NCBI RefSeq assembly: GCF_025960875.1
Contig: NZ_JAODLR010000006.1
Span: 206,025 to 270,024, forward strand
Direction: 5' to 3'
Origin: Crystallibacter permensis
Lineage (GTDB): Bacteria > Actinomycetota > Actinomycetes > Actinomycetales > Micrococcaceae
DNA length: 64,000 bases
Below, piece after piece: positions 18,990-27,923 of this stretch. Below the pieces are notes generated by a model, which was not told where the DNA came from, searched no databases, and worked only from the letters and a program-made list of their open reading frames with translations. Position 1 is the stretch's first letter, and every line of letters starts with the position of its first letter. Made by a program: the position numbers and the translations under genes.

Positions 18990-19973
18990 TTAGTTGCTTT
19001 CTTTCAGCCAGCGGGCAATCTCGGCAGCCCAGTATGTCAACACCATATCCGCCCCGGCCCGCCGGATGCCCAGCACGGACTCGAGGATGGCAGGCTTGCG
19101 GTCGATCCAGCCGTTAGCCGCCGCCGCCTCGATCATCGCGTATTCGCCGGAAATCTGGTAGGCGGCCACCGGTACCGGCGACATGGCCGCAACATCGGCC
19201 ACGATGTCCAGGTAGCTCATGGCGGGCTTGACCATCACCATGTCCGCGCCCTCTTCGAGATCCAGCTCTACCTCCAGCATGGCCTCGCGGCGGTTTGCCG
19301 GATCCATCTGGTAGGTCTTCCGGTCACCGCTCAGCTGCGAATCCACTGCCTCGCGGAAGGGTCCGTAGAAGGCAGACGTGTACTTGGCCGCGTAGGCCAG
19401 CACCGCGGTGTCCTTCAGGCCTGCCTCGTCGAGGGCCTGGCGGATCACGGCGACCTGGCCGTCCATCATGCCGGAAGGGCCGAGGACGTCGGCGCCGGAT
19501 TGTGCCTGGATCACGGCCATCCGCGCGTAGATCTCCAGCGTGGCGTCATTGTCCACCGCCCCATCCGGGGTCAGGACACCGCAGTGGCCGTGGTCCGTGA
19601 ACTCGTCGAGGCAAACGTCGCTCATAACCACCAGATCGTTGCCTACCTCGGCCTTCACATCCGCGATGGCCTTGTTCAGCACGCCGTCCGGGTCCACGCC
19701 TGGGCTGCCGGTGGCGTCGCGGGTGGCCGGCACGCCGAAGAGCATGATGCCGCCGAGGCCAAGCTCCACCGCTTCGGCCGCGGCCCGCTTGAGGGAATCG
19801 GTGGTGTGCTGGACGACGCCGGGCATAGACTGCAGCGGCGCCGGCTCGGAGATGCCCTCGCGGATAAACGCCGGCAGAATCAGCTGCGAGTGCTCGATCC
19901 GCACTTCAGCGGTGAGTTTGCGCAGGGCTGCGGTGGCGCGGAGTCGGCGCGGTCGGTGGCTAGGAAAGCTCAT
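18990..19973 (-). CDS. hemB: Porphobilinogen synthase HemB
   Basis: A 327-aa 5-aminolevulinate dehydratase that joins two ALA molecules. The Schiff-base lysines are in AYAAKYTSAFYGPFR and MVMVKPAMSYLDI. The metal site reads DVCLDEFTDHGHCG: Cys, Asp, Cys instead of the three Cys of zinc enzymes or the Asp/Ala pattern of Mg-dependent forms. Of three consecutive ATG codons (19979, 19976, 19973), the last has GAAGG at the best distance. It overlaps the end of hemD by 14 nt. Confidence 0.95.
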   Translation of the reverse strand: MSFPSHRPRRLRATAALRKLTAEVRIEHSQLILPAFIREGISEPAPLQSMPGVVQHTTDSLKRAAAEAVELGLGGIMLFGVPATRDATGSPGVDPDGVLNKAIADVKAEVGNDLVVMSDVCLDEFTDHGHCGVLTPDGAVDNDATLEIYARMAVIQAQSGADVLGPSGMMDGQVAVIRQALDEAGLKDTAVLAYAAKYTSAFYGPFREAVDSQLSGDRKTYQMDPANRREAMLEVELDLEEGADMVMVKPAMSYLDIVADVAAMSPVPVAAYQISGEYAMIEAAAANGWIDRKPAILESVLGIRRAGADMVLTYWAAEIARWLKESN

Positions 19974-20895
19974 CATCATCCTTCGGCTTTGGTGCGGTGC
20001 GGGTCTTGAGGGCCTCGGTCAGCGCGTCCGCGATCCCGGCCGGCGTCGGTGCGGTGGCGGTCGCGGCGATGTCCAGGCCGAGCGATCCGGCTTCCCTCGC
20101 GGTGCTGTTGCCGATGGCTACCAGCAGCACATGCAGCGGCAGCTCGGGCGAGAGATCATGCAGCCGGCGGGCTACGCTCGGAGACGTAAGAACGACGGCG
20201 TCAATCGCCTTTTCGGCGACGCCGCGGTTGAATTCTTCCACCGTCATGGGATTCAGGCCGGCCCCGGCCGGGGCAGGAGTAACGGACTCCAGCACAGCGG
20301 TCAGGCGCCGCTCCGCCCGTGCCGGATGGTCCACCGTGTGGTAGGCAACCACGGGCAGCACCTGCCAGCCCTTGTCCATCAGGCCCTCGAAAATCGTGTC
20401 CGCCGCAATGTCCGCCTGCGGCAGGAAGACGTTGGTGCGCAAGGCCGTTTCCGGACGGGGTTCGCCCGGCGGGGGCCAATCCGCCACCAGTCCGACGGCG
20501 TCCATGGTGCCTTCGGGAACAAGGTCAACATGCAGGCCCTCGGCTTCCAGGACGGTGGCCGTACCCGACCCGACGGCCGCGATCTTGGTGTCACCGGACA
20601 GCGCCTTCAGCGTGGTGCCGAGTGCGGCGGCCCGCTGCTTCAGCGCCCGCACGGTGGTGATGCTGGTGATGACCATCCACTCGAAGCGGCCCTGGCCCAG
20701 CATGCGCAGCGCTTCGTCCAGCTCACGGCTGGACTCGGGTTCCTCGAAGTCGATCAGCGGCATCAGTTTCGGTTCGGCGCCTCTGCCGGACAGCTCGGCC
20801 ACCATGGCACCCGCGCGGTCGGCACTGCGCGGCAGCACCACTACCAGCCCGGCGAGCGGACTCCCGGGGTTGCCTCGCGGCCGCAGCAGGGGCAT
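19960..20895 (-). CDS. hemD: Uroporphyrinogen-III synthase HemD
   Basis: A 311-aa protein that cyclises hydroxymethylbilane with inversion of ring D. HemD is poorly conserved; support comes from the two-lobed pattern (VVVLPRSADRAGAMVAEL at the start, VVLTSPSVARRLHDL and LLVAIGNSTAREA in the second lobe) and from its position between hemC and hemB. About 50 residues longer than E. coli HemD, with a charged C-terminal tail. ATG start 2 bp after the hemC stop. Confidence 0.92.
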   Translation of the reverse strand: MPLLRPRGNPGSPLAGLVVVLPRSADRAGAMVAELSGRGAEPKLMPLIDFEEPESSRELDEALRMLGQGRFEWMVITSITTVRALKQRAAALGTTLKALSGDTKIAAVGSGTATVLEAEGLHVDLVPEGTMDAVGLVADWPPPGEPRPETALRTNVFLPQADIAADTIFEGLMDKGWQVLPVVAYHTVDHPARAERRLTAVLESVTPAPAGAGLNPMTVEEFNRGVAEKAIDAVVLTSPSVARRLHDLSPELPLHVLLVAIGNSTAREAGSLGLDIAATATAPTPAGIADALTEALKTRTAPKPKDDDELS

Positions 20896-20897
20896 GC

Positions 20898-21869
20898 TCA
20901 GCTGCCTGCCAAGGGGGTCAGTTCTCCGGCTCCCCGGGCCAGCAGGTCCTCGGCCAGCCGGGCTCCCAGGCTTGCCGCGGCTTCCATATCCGGGCTGTTG
21001 GTCTCCAGGCTGCTGCGCAGCAGGCGGCTTCCGTCAGGCCGGCACACTACCGCTTCGAGCCGGAGCACACTCCCGGCCAGCGTCGCCAGCGCACCGATGG
21101 GCGCACTGCAGCCGGCCTCAAGCCGGGCCAGCAGCGCACGTTCGGCGGTCACCGAGAGGCGGGTGGCCTCGTCGTCGTAATCCTGCATCGCCTTGGCCAG
21201 CGCGCTTCCGTCCGCGGCGTCGGCTGTACGGCACTCCACGGCCAGCGAGCCCTGTCCCGGGGCCGGCAGCATGACGGCCGGATCCAGCAGTTCGGTGATG
21301 GTCTCGGTCCGGCCCAGCCGGCTGAGGCCTGCGGCTGCAAGGACCACGCCGTCGAGGTCGCCCTTTTTCCCCTCGATGACCTCGGGGCCGTGCATCCCCC
21401 GGACGCGGCCGAGCCGGGTCTCCACGTTGCCGCGGATATCGATGACCTGCAGGTCCGGCCGGGCGGCACGCAGCTGGGCGGCGCGGCGCGGGGAACCGGT
21501 GCCGACCTTCGCACCCGCGGGCAGCCCGGACAGGGTCAGTCCGTCCCGGGCACACAGCGCATCCCGCACATCGACGCGTGCCGGATACGCCGCGATCCGG
21601 AGGCCATCGGCCGCGCCGGTGGGCAGATCCTTGAGCGAATGCACGGCCACATCACAGCGGTCATCGAGCAGGGCCTCGCGCAGGGCCGCAACGAAAACGC
21701 CGGTACCGCCGATCTGCGCCAGCGAACCCTTCAGAATGTCGCCCTCGGTCTTGATCCGGACCAGCTCGTAGTCCACCCCGCCGGATGCGGCAAGGGCTTC
21801 GGCCACGGTGGTGGTCTGGGTGACGGCCAGGGCGCTGCCCCGGGTTCCTATGCGGACGGTGCTTGTCAC
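20898..21869 (-). CDS. hemC: Hydroxymethylbilane synthase HemC
   Basis: A 323-aa porphobilinogen deaminase that builds the linear tetrapyrrole. The cofactor-binding Cys lies in LEAGCSAPIGALA; the N-terminal RIGTRGSALAVTQT and the central HSLKDLPT are family signatures. GTG 21869 overlaps the ferrochelatase stop as GTGA; the longer upstream reading would lie inside that gene. Second half of the cpfC-hemC-hemD-hemB run of overlapping genes. Confidence 0.96.
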   Translation of the reverse strand: MTSTVRIGTRGSALAVTQTTTVAEALAASGGVDYELVRIKTEGDILKGSLAQIGGTGVFVAALREALLDDRCDVAVHSLKDLPTGAADGLRIAAYPARVDVRDALCARDGLTLSGLPAGAKVGTGSPRRAAQLRAARPDLQVIDIRGNVETRLGRVRGMHGPEVIEGKKGDLDGVVLAAAGLSRLGRTETITELLDPAVMLPAPGQGSLAVECRTADAADGSALAKAMQDYDDEATRLSVTAERALLARLEAGCSAPIGALATLAGSVLRLEAVVCRPDGSRLLRSSLETNSPDMEAAASLGARLAEDLLARGAGELTPLAGS

Positions 21870-23065
21870 GGTGCGGGTACTCCTACGGTGGAATCCATGC
21901 CGGCAACCGTGGGTTTTTCGCCGCGGCGGTTGGTGCAGCAGTTGGGGAAACACACATCCATCCACGGCCCCAGCTTGGTGGTGGCGGCGCGTTCGGCAAT
22001 GTTGTTCTCGGCGGTCCGTTCGCAGACCAGGTCGACCAGGCCGGCAACGAACTTCTTGTGCACGCCCGGAGTCGGCACGCGGGCGGCGGCGAGGCCGAGC
22101 TTGCCGCAGGTCTCCAGCGCCTCGGTGTCCAGGTCCCAGATCACTTCCATGTGGTCGCTGACAAAGCCCAGCGGGACAATGACTACGCCCTTGACGCCCT
22201 GCGCGGCCAGCTCTTCGAGGGCATCGTTGATGTCCGGTTCCAGCCAGGGCACATGCGGCGCCCCGGACCGGGACTGGTAGACCAGCGAATGCGCGACGCC
22301 GGCGGCCTCCGGAATCCGGTCCAGCACGGCCTGGCCGGCAGCCAGGTGCTGCGCAACGTAAGCGCTGCCGCCGTCGTACTCGGCACCGTCAGCCAGGCGC
22401 GGCCCGGCTGCCTCGGCGTCCCCCATGGGAATGGAGTGGGTAGCGAACATGATGTGCACAGGCGCGTCCGGCTCGCCCTTGGCGGCGAGGTCGGCGCGCA
22501 CCGCGGCGAGCCCCTCGGCGACGCCCTCGACGAACGGCTCCACGAAGCCCGGGTGGTCGAAGTACTGGCGGACTTTGTCCACTTCCAGCTTGCCTTCCAG
22601 CCCGGTCTCCACCAGCGCCACGCCGAAGTCCTCGCGGTACTGGCGGCAGCTGGAATAGCAGGAGTAGGCGCTGGTGGTGACGGCCAGCACGCGGCGGTGG
22701 CCGGCGTCGTACGCTTCGCGGAAGGTATCGGCGATGAAGGGCGCCCAGTTCCGGTTGCCCCAGAGCACCGGCAGATCGATCCCGCGGCTGGCCAGCTCGG
22801 CCTCCATAGCCGCCTTGAGCGCCCGGTTCTGCGCGTTGATCGGGCTGATGCCGCCGTTGGCGCGGTAGTGGTGGGATACCTCTTCGAGCCGCTCATCGGG
22901 GATGCCGCGTCCGCGTGTGACATTGCGCAGGAACGGGATGACGTCTTCCTGGCCCTCGGGGCCGCCGAAGGACGCCAGGATGATGGCATCGTAGTTCTTC
23001 GGCGCCATCCTGCCGTTTTCGTCCACGCCCGCGCGCGGATCGAAGTTTGTTTCGGCGGTGGTCAC
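21866..23065 (-). CDS. cpfC: Coproporphyrin III ferrochelatase CpfC (HemH)
   Basis: A 399-aa ferrochelatase. The N-terminus has YDAIILASFGGPEG, the middle YSCYSSCRQYRED, and FATHSIPMGD carries the active-site His region. The C-terminus contains LVCERTAENN and DVCFPNCCTNRRG, the Cys cluster that holds a [2Fe-2S] centre in actinobacterial ferrochelatases. With HemQ next door, the substrate is coproporphyrin III rather than protoporphyrin IX. GTG 23065 overlaps the chdC stop as GTGA. The first 20 residues before the core are poorly conserved. Confidence 0.94.
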   Translation of the reverse strand: MTTAETNFDPRAGVDENGRMAPKNYDAIILASFGGPEGQEDVIPFLRNVTRGRGIPDERLEEVSHHYRANGGISPINAQNRALKAAMEAELASRGIDLPVLWGNRNWAPFIADTFREAYDAGHRRVLAVTTSAYSCYSSCRQYREDFGVALVETGLEGKLEVDKVRQYFDHPGFVEPFVEGVAEGLAAVRADLAAKGEPDAPVHIMFATHSIPMGDAEAAGPRLADGAEYDGGSAYVAQHLAAGQAVLDRIPEAAGVAHSLVYQSRSGAPHVPWLEPDINDALEELAAQGVKGVVIVPLGFVSDHMEVIWDLDTEALETCGKLGLAAARVPTPGVHKKFVAGLVDLVCERTAENNIAERAATTKLGPWMDVCFPNCCTNRRGEKPTVAGMDSTVGVPAP

Positions 23066-23769
23066 CGCAGTACCTCGGCAATCTCGGCGGGGCTGATGCG
23101 GCGGCCGGTGTAGAACGGGATTTCCTCGCGGACGTGGTTGCGGGCGTCGGTGTAGCGCAGGTGCCGCATCAGGTCTACCAGGTCGATCAGTTCCGGTGCT
23201 TCCAGGCCCAGGATCCATTCCCAGTCGCCCAGCGCGAAGGACGCCACGGTGTTGGCGAGTACCTGCGGGAAATCGCGGCCGAGCATGCCGTGGTCGCGCA
23301 GCATCTTACCGCGCTCCTCGGCCGGGAGCAGGTACCACTCGTAGGAGCGCACAAACGGGTAGACGCAGAGCCAGGCTTCGGGTTCCTTGCCGAGCGCGAA
23401 GGACGGCGAGTGGTTCTTGGTGAACTCGGCGTCGCGGTGGACACCCATGGCGGACCAGACGATGTCCGTCTCTTCGAACAGCGCGGTGCGGCGGATGATG
23501 CGCACGGCCGCCTGCAGCTCATCCGGCTTGGAGCCGTGGAGCCAGATCATGACATCGGCGTCTTCGCGCATGGCGGAGACGTCGTAGGCACCGCGCAGGG
23601 TGACGCCGGCATCGCCGAGGCGGGCGACGGCGGATTCGAAGTCGGCAACGGCGGAGTCCGCAATGTCCGCACCGGACCGCTTGAACACGGTCCAGAGGGT
23701 GTAGAAAAGCTCTTCTTCGCCCGGGGTTTCGACGGCGTTGGCGGATCCGGACGTGGACGTTTCACTCAT
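23062..23769 (-). CDS. chdC: Coproheme decarboxylase ChdC (HemQ)
   Basis: A 235-aa member of the chlorite-dismutase family that decarboxylates coproheme to protoheme, the last step of the actinobacterial and firmicute heme route. Family marks are ELFYTLWTVFKRSG near the start, a YEWYLLP segment and the heme-pocket His in RYTDARNHVREEIPFYTG at the C-terminus. AAGAAGG lies 12 nt before the ATG. It is separated from cgoX by 67 bp containing a small hairpin. Confidence 0.95.
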   Translation of the reverse strand: MSETSTSGSANAVETPGEEELFYTLWTVFKRSGADIADSAVADFESAVARLGDAGVTLRGAYDVSAMREDADVMIWLHGSKPDELQAAVRIIRRTALFEETDIVWSAMGVHRDAEFTKNHSPSFALGKEPEAWLCVYPFVRSYEWYLLPAEERGKMLRDHGMLGRDFPQVLANTVASFALGDWEWILGLEAPELIDLVDLMRHLRYTDARNHVREEIPFYTGRRISPAEIAEVLR

Positions 23770-23812
23770 GCTTACAGTCTGCCTTCTTCAGTAGTTATTA
23801 GTCGAAAACGGA

Positions 23813-23833
23813 TCTTCTACCCATTGTAGAAGA
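23813..23833 (-). terminator. Intercistronic hairpin between cgoX and chdC
   Basis: An 8-bp perfect stem (TCTTCTAC / GTAGAAGA, loop of 5) in the only sizeable gap of the minus-strand heme cluster. On the minus strand it is followed by CCGTTTTCG, a poor T tract. It could be a leaky terminator or an RNA stabiliser that lowers or separates expression of chdC and the genes after it. Confidence 0.5.
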
Positions 23834-23836
23834 AAT

Positions 23837-25357
23837 TCAGGACGACGACGGCGCCGCGGCTTTCAGTTCTGCCGCGAGCTGGCGTGCGCGGGTCCGGCTG
23901 TCGGCCACCACGGCCACCAGCCCTGTTCCGGCCAGCCAGGCACCGGTCAGCTGCAGGTGGCTCCCGTCGGCAGCAAGCTCACGCACTTGGGCCACCCTGT
24001 CCCGATGTCCCACGGTGGCGGACGGCAGCGCGCCCACCCACCGGACCACCTTCCAACCCAGCACATCCGGATCGGTGATCGGAGTGTCCATCAGCGCCGT
24101 GGCATCGCTCAGCGCCTGGCGGTACAGCTTCTCGTCCGGCCAACCGGTGAAGTCTTCCGCTTCCGCGGTGCCCGCCTGTCCAACCGCCCTGCCGTAAGAC
24201 AGGCGCAGCACGTGGCTGCCCGGGCCGGTTTCGTCCGCGAGCCAGGGCCACTTGGCCGTGGCATGCGTGAGTGCCTTCGCCTTGATACCTTCGACCCCCG
24301 GCGCTACCAGCAGCCCGGTGCCGCGCGGCTTGGCATCCAGCTCCGGCTGGTCCACCACCAGCGTCACTAGTGCCACCGAGGGCCCTGGGGCAGGCTTCAA
24401 GTCAGCGATCCCGGGGATGGATTCCTGCAGCAGCGTCACCGCGGAGACGCCGTCCGCCGCCATCACCAGCCCGGCAGCGTCAAAGGTCCCGTCCGCGGTT
24501 GCGACCCGCCAGCCGCCGTCGTGCTTTGCAATTGTTTTCACCGGCGAGGAGGCGTGCAACTGGACTTTGCGCCGCTTCAGATCCGCCAGCAAGGCCTCGG
24601 TCAGCCGGCCCATGCCGCCCGCTATTCCGGCCACCGCTGAGCCCGCCGGGGCCGCTTTGCGCATGGCGCCCACCGCGGCCTGCAACGAGCCGTGGGTTGC
24701 CACCGAAGCACGCAAGCCAGGGGCCACCGAGTCCACGTCCAGCACATCCGGATCGGCGGAATAGACGCCGGCCACCACCGGGGTCACGAGCCGCTCGAGC
24801 ACTGTGCTGCCCATGCGGGCGCGAACCAGTTCGCCCAGGCTCAGCTCGTCTTTGCCCAGCAGGTTCCCCAGCGGCAGCATGCGGTCCGCCGCAGCGCGCA
24901 GGGAAGCCTTGCGGCCGATCGCCGCCACAATCTGCGGATCGGTGGGGTCCGACGGAATGCCCAGCAGCCCGGTCTTGGGCAGCTGCTGGGCCGAGCCGGG
25001 CAACTTCACCCACGCGCCGGCCGGGTCGGGGGCCACAATGCTCTCCCCCAGTCCGAGTTCCCCGGCCAGCCCCGAGACGGCCTGCGAGCGTGTTGCGAAG
25101 GACTCCGCACCGGCGTCCAACGTAAAGCCCGCCACCTCGTGCCGCGCCACGCAGCCGCCGAATTCCGCGGCTGCTTCCAGCACGGTGACCTGCACGCCCT
25201 GCATCGCAAGTTCGCGCGCGGCGACCAGTCCGGCGATACCGCCGCCAACAACGACGGCGGTGGGAGCCTTGAGTGCCGGCAGGTGGCCCGTGCGCGGGGT
25301 GCTGCGGGAGTCAGCGCGGTCCGGGTGCCCGGCGTCGGGACGCTGGTGGTGCGGCAT
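23837..25357 (-). CDS. cgoX: Coproporphyrinogen III oxidase CgoX (HemY/HemG family)
   Basis: A 506-aa FAD-dependent oxidase that turns coproporphyrinogen III into coproporphyrin III. The dinucleotide-binding motif VVVGGGIAGLVAARELA is at about 35-51, followed by GARGESFATR-like GAESFATR. The C-terminus has GAWLAGTGLVAVVADSR. ATG 25357, two bases after the hemE stop, gives the normal length plus a 30-residue polar leader; the longer reading would lie in hemE. The assignment as CgoX rather than protoporphyrinogen oxidase rests on the neighbouring chdC. Confidence 0.93.
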   Translation of the reverse strand: MPHHQRPDAGHPDRADSRSTPRTGHLPALKAPTAVVVGGGIAGLVAARELAMQGVQVTVLEAAAEFGGCVARHEVAGFTLDAGAESFATRSQAVSGLAGELGLGESIVAPDPAGAWVKLPGSAQQLPKTGLLGIPSDPTDPQIVAAIGRKASLRAAADRMLPLGNLLGKDELSLGELVRARMGSTVLERLVTPVVAGVYSADPDVLDVDSVAPGLRASVATHGSLQAAVGAMRKAAPAGSAVAGIAGGMGRLTEALLADLKRRKVQLHASSPVKTIAKHDGGWRVATADGTFDAAGLVMAADGVSAVTLLQESIPGIADLKPAPGPSVALVTLVVDQPELDAKPRGTGLLVAPGVEGIKAKALTHATAKWPWLADETGPGSHVLRLSYGRAVGQAGTAEAEDFTGWPDEKLYRQALSDATALMDTPITDPDVLGWKVVRWVGALPSATVGHRDRVAQVRELAADGSHLQLTGAWLAGTGLVAVVADSRTRARQLAAELKAAAPSSS

Positions 25358-25359
25358 GG

Positions 25360-26421
25360 CTACAGGTCCACCGAATGGATCAGCTTGACCACGCGGGTCA
25401 GCACATCCGGGTCTGTCTCCGGCGGGACACCATGCCCCAGGTTGACCACGTGCCCCGGAGCCGCGGCACCGGCGGCGAGTACTTCGCGGACGTGCCGTTC
25501 CAGCACTTCCCACGGTGCGGACAGCAACGCCGGATCGATATTGCCCTGCAGCGGGGTCGTGCCGCCCAGCCTGCGGTTGGCCTCGTCCAGGGGCAGACGG
25601 TAGTCCACGCCGATCACGTCGACGCCGACATCGCGCATGGCAATCAGCAGTTCGGAGGTGCCGGTACCGAAGTGCACCAGCGGAACGCCAAGGTCGCGGA
25701 CGTGGTCCAGGGCGCGGGAGGAAGCCGGCGCCACGTGGCGGCGGTAGTCGTCCAGGCCCAGCGAGCCGGCCCAGGAGTCAAAGAGCTGTCCGGCACTGGC
25801 TCCGGCTTCGAGCTGGGCGCGGAGGAACTTTCCGGAGGCGTCCGCCGCCCAGTCAGTGAGGGCCCGCCACGTTTCCGGTTCGGCATGCATCATGGTCCGC
25901 GGGCCCAGGTGGTCACGCGATGGCTTACCCTCCACCATGTAGGCCGCGAGAGTGAACGGCGCACCGGCGAAACCGATCAACGGCTTCTTCCCCAGTTCAT
26001 TGACGGAGAGCCTCACGGCTTCACGGATGGGCTCCAGCGCTTCATCGGTCAGGGTGGGCAGGTTCGCGACGTCCGCGGCGGTCCGCACCGGGCTACCCAG
26101 GACCGGGCCAACACCGGGAACGATGTCAACGTCTACCCCCGCCAGCTTCAGCGGAATAACGATGTCGGAGAAGAAAATTCCGGCGTCCACATCGTGCCGC
26201 CGCACGGGCTGCAGCGTGATTTCGGCGGCCAGCTCCGGGTTCAGGCAGGAATCCAGCATCGCGATCCCCTGCCTCAGCTCGCGGTACTCCGGCAGCGAGC
26301 GGCCGGCCTGCCGCATGAACCACACCGGCCGCCGGTCGGGCTTCCCGCCGCGGTAAGCGGTAATCAGGGCAGAATCGGAAGTCCGGCCATCCATCAAGGG
26401 GTGGGAAGCATTCAACGTCAT
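25360..26421 (-). CDS. hemE: Uroporphyrinogen decarboxylase HemE
   Basis: A 353-aa enzyme converting uroporphyrinogen III to coproporphyrinogen III. Signatures: PVWFMRQAGRSLPEYR at residues 32-47, GFAGAPFTLAAYMVEG in the middle and NLGHGVPPETDPD at the C-terminus, together with the catalytic Asp in FFSDIVIPLK. First gene of the minus-strand heme operon, divergent from hemA with a 158-bp shared control region. Confidence 0.96.
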   Translation of the reverse strand: MTLNASHPLMDGRTSDSALITAYRGGKPDRRPVWFMRQAGRSLPEYRELRQGIAMLDSCLNPELAAEITLQPVRRHDVDAGIFFSDIVIPLKLAGVDVDIVPGVGPVLGSPVRTAADVANLPTLTDEALEPIREAVRLSVNELGKKPLIGFAGAPFTLAAYMVEGKPSRDHLGPRTMMHAEPETWRALTDWAADASGKFLRAQLEAGASAGQLFDSWAGSLGLDDYRRHVAPASSRALDHVRDLGVPLVHFGTGTSELLIAMRDVGVDVIGVDYRLPLDEANRRLGGTTPLQGNIDPALLSAPWEVLERHVREVLAAGAAAPGHVVNLGHGVPPETDPDVLTRVVKLIHSVDL

Positions 26422-26483
26422 GCTTATAGATTCTGCTCCACCCGCGCGCTCAAGGCCAACGCGGCCGTCTCAGGACAGGGATG

Positions 26484-26520
26484 GTGGCAAAAGTCACCTG
26501 CCCGGATTGGGTGAACCCAA
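26484..26520. promoter_or_regulatory. Two inverted repeats in the hemE-hemA control region
   Basis: Repeat 1, GGTGGCAAAAGTCACC (26484-26499), pairs five of six positions in each arm. Repeat 2, TTGGGTGAACCCAA (26507-26520), is a perfect 6-2-6 palindrome. They sit eight bases apart, 60-95 bp upstream of hemA and in the middle of the divergent gap. Shape and position suit a dimeric regulator acting on both heme units. I do not recognise either as a known operator. Confidence 0.4.
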
Positions 26521-26579
26521 GGTAAACAGGCAATCCTAAGAAGAACTGGAAGTCCCTACGGGCTAAGATAAGAGGCGTT

Positions 26580-27923
26580 GTGGTTTTACTATCCTTGGTT
26601 GCGACCCATTCCGATCTTGATCTGGAAACGGTAGCCCGCCTGAGTGCCGGCTCCTCCCAGGTCGCTTCCAGCATGCTCAAGGACGGGAGCCCAATCTCCG
26701 GCGCCGTGGTCCTTGCCACCTGCAACCGCGTCGAGATCTACTGTGAAACCGGTTCCGAAACCGACATTGACGCCGCACGCAGGGCCGTCATCTCCGAGAT
26801 CAGCGACCGTTCCGGGCTGGACGAAAACCTGGTTGCCCGCTCCTTCACCACCAATACCGGCCCCGAGGTCTCCCGCCACCTCTTTGCCGTCGGCGCCGGT
26901 CTCGATTCTGCTGTTGTAGGCGAGCGTGAAATCGCCGGCCAGGTACGCCGTGCCCTCAACGAGGCGCAGCAGGAGGGCACCGCCAGCGGGGCACTCGTGC
27001 GGCTGTTCCAGACCGCTTCCCGCACCGCCAAAGACGTTGGCGCCCAGACTGCTTTGGGCGGCCGCGGGCTTTCCATCGTATCCGTCGCCCTGGACCTGGC
27101 CACCGATCTGGCCGAAGACCGCGACTGGGCAGCCAAGAACGTCGTCGTTTTCGGTACCGGGGCGTATGCCGGGGCCACCATGGCGCTGCTGCGCGAACGC
27201 GGCTGCACCGGTATCTCCGTCTACTCATCCTCCGGCCGCGCGCGGCCGTTCACCGAGACCCGCGGAGGCTTCCCCCTGACGGAAGAGACGTTGGGCGCCG
27301 CCGTCGCCGCTGCGGATGTTGTCATCGGTTGCAGCGGCAGCGACCGCCAGATCAGCGCCGCCGAAGTTGCCGCCGGTCGCGAAACCGAAGCCAAACCGCT
27401 GACCATCATCGACTTAGCCCTGACCCACGATTTCGATCCCGCTGTTGGCGAACTGGACGGCGTCGAGCTCATCACGCTGGAGTCCGTCCGGCTGGCCGCT
27501 CCGGAAGAGCAGGCAGAGTCGGTCAACCAGGCAGCAAAGATCGTGGACCACGCCGCCCGGGCCTTCGAGGAAAGCCAGCAGGTCCGCTCCGTGGACGCCG
27601 CGATTGTCGCACTGCGCCGGCACACTATGGCGGTCTTGGAAACGGAACTGGAGAAGGTCCGCAACCAGCACGGCTGCACCGGCCCTGCCCAGGAAGTGGA
27701 ATTCGCCATGCGGCGGATGGTCAAGCAGTTGCTCCACCTGCCGACGGTGCGCGCCCGCGAGCTCGCCGCCAACGGCCAGCAGGACCAATACATCGCGGCC
27801 CTTGATGCGCTCTACGGCATCAGCGTTGCAGAACCCGCCGCAGCGCCGGCCCGCTCGGCCGGCGAAGACAGCTGCCCCGTTGACCATACGGTCGGCAGCC
27901 GGGAACAGGCCGCCACCGCCTGA
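26580..27923 (+). CDS. hemA: Glutamyl-tRNA reductase HemA
   Basis: A 447-aa enzyme that reduces glutamyl-tRNA to glutamate-1-semialdehyde, the first committed step of heme synthesis. The nucleophilic Cys is in [12 protein letters not shown] near residue 50; [14 protein letters not shown] and the NADPH-binding [10 protein letters not shown] follow. The C-terminal dimerisation helix is present, then about 30 extra residues. GTG 26580 has AGAGG five bases upstream. Transcribed away from hemE, so the committed step has its own promoter. Confidence 0.96.
   Translation: MVLLSLVATHSDLDLETVARLSAGSSQVASSMLKDGSPISGAVVLATCNRVEIYCETGSETDIDAARRAVISEISDRSGLDENLVARSFTTNTGPEVSRHLFAVGAGLDSAVVGEREIAGQVRRALNEAQQEGTASGALVRLFQTASRTAKDVGAQTALGGRGLSIVSVALDLATDLAEDRDWAAKNVVVFGTGAYAGATMALLRERGCTGISVYSSSGRARPFTETRGGFPLTEETLGAAVAAADVVIGCSGSDRQISAAEVAAGRETEAKPLTIIDLALTHDFDPAVGELDGVELITLESVRLAAPEEQAESVNQAAKIVDHAARAFEESQQVRSVDAAIVALRRHTMAVLETELEKVRNQHGCTGPAQEVEFAMRRMVKQLLHLPTVRARELAANGQQDQYIAALDALYGISVAEPAAAPARSAGEDSCPVDHTVGSREQAATA

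Noticed and set aside
17742..20009. 755-codon plus-strand open frame
   Set aside because: Antisense to hemL and hemB, with His/Gly/Arg-rich composition and no domain.
22890..23218. Longer cpfC reading starting at 23218
   Set aside because: The extension lies inside chdC; GTG 23065 with the GTGA overlap gives the normal protein.
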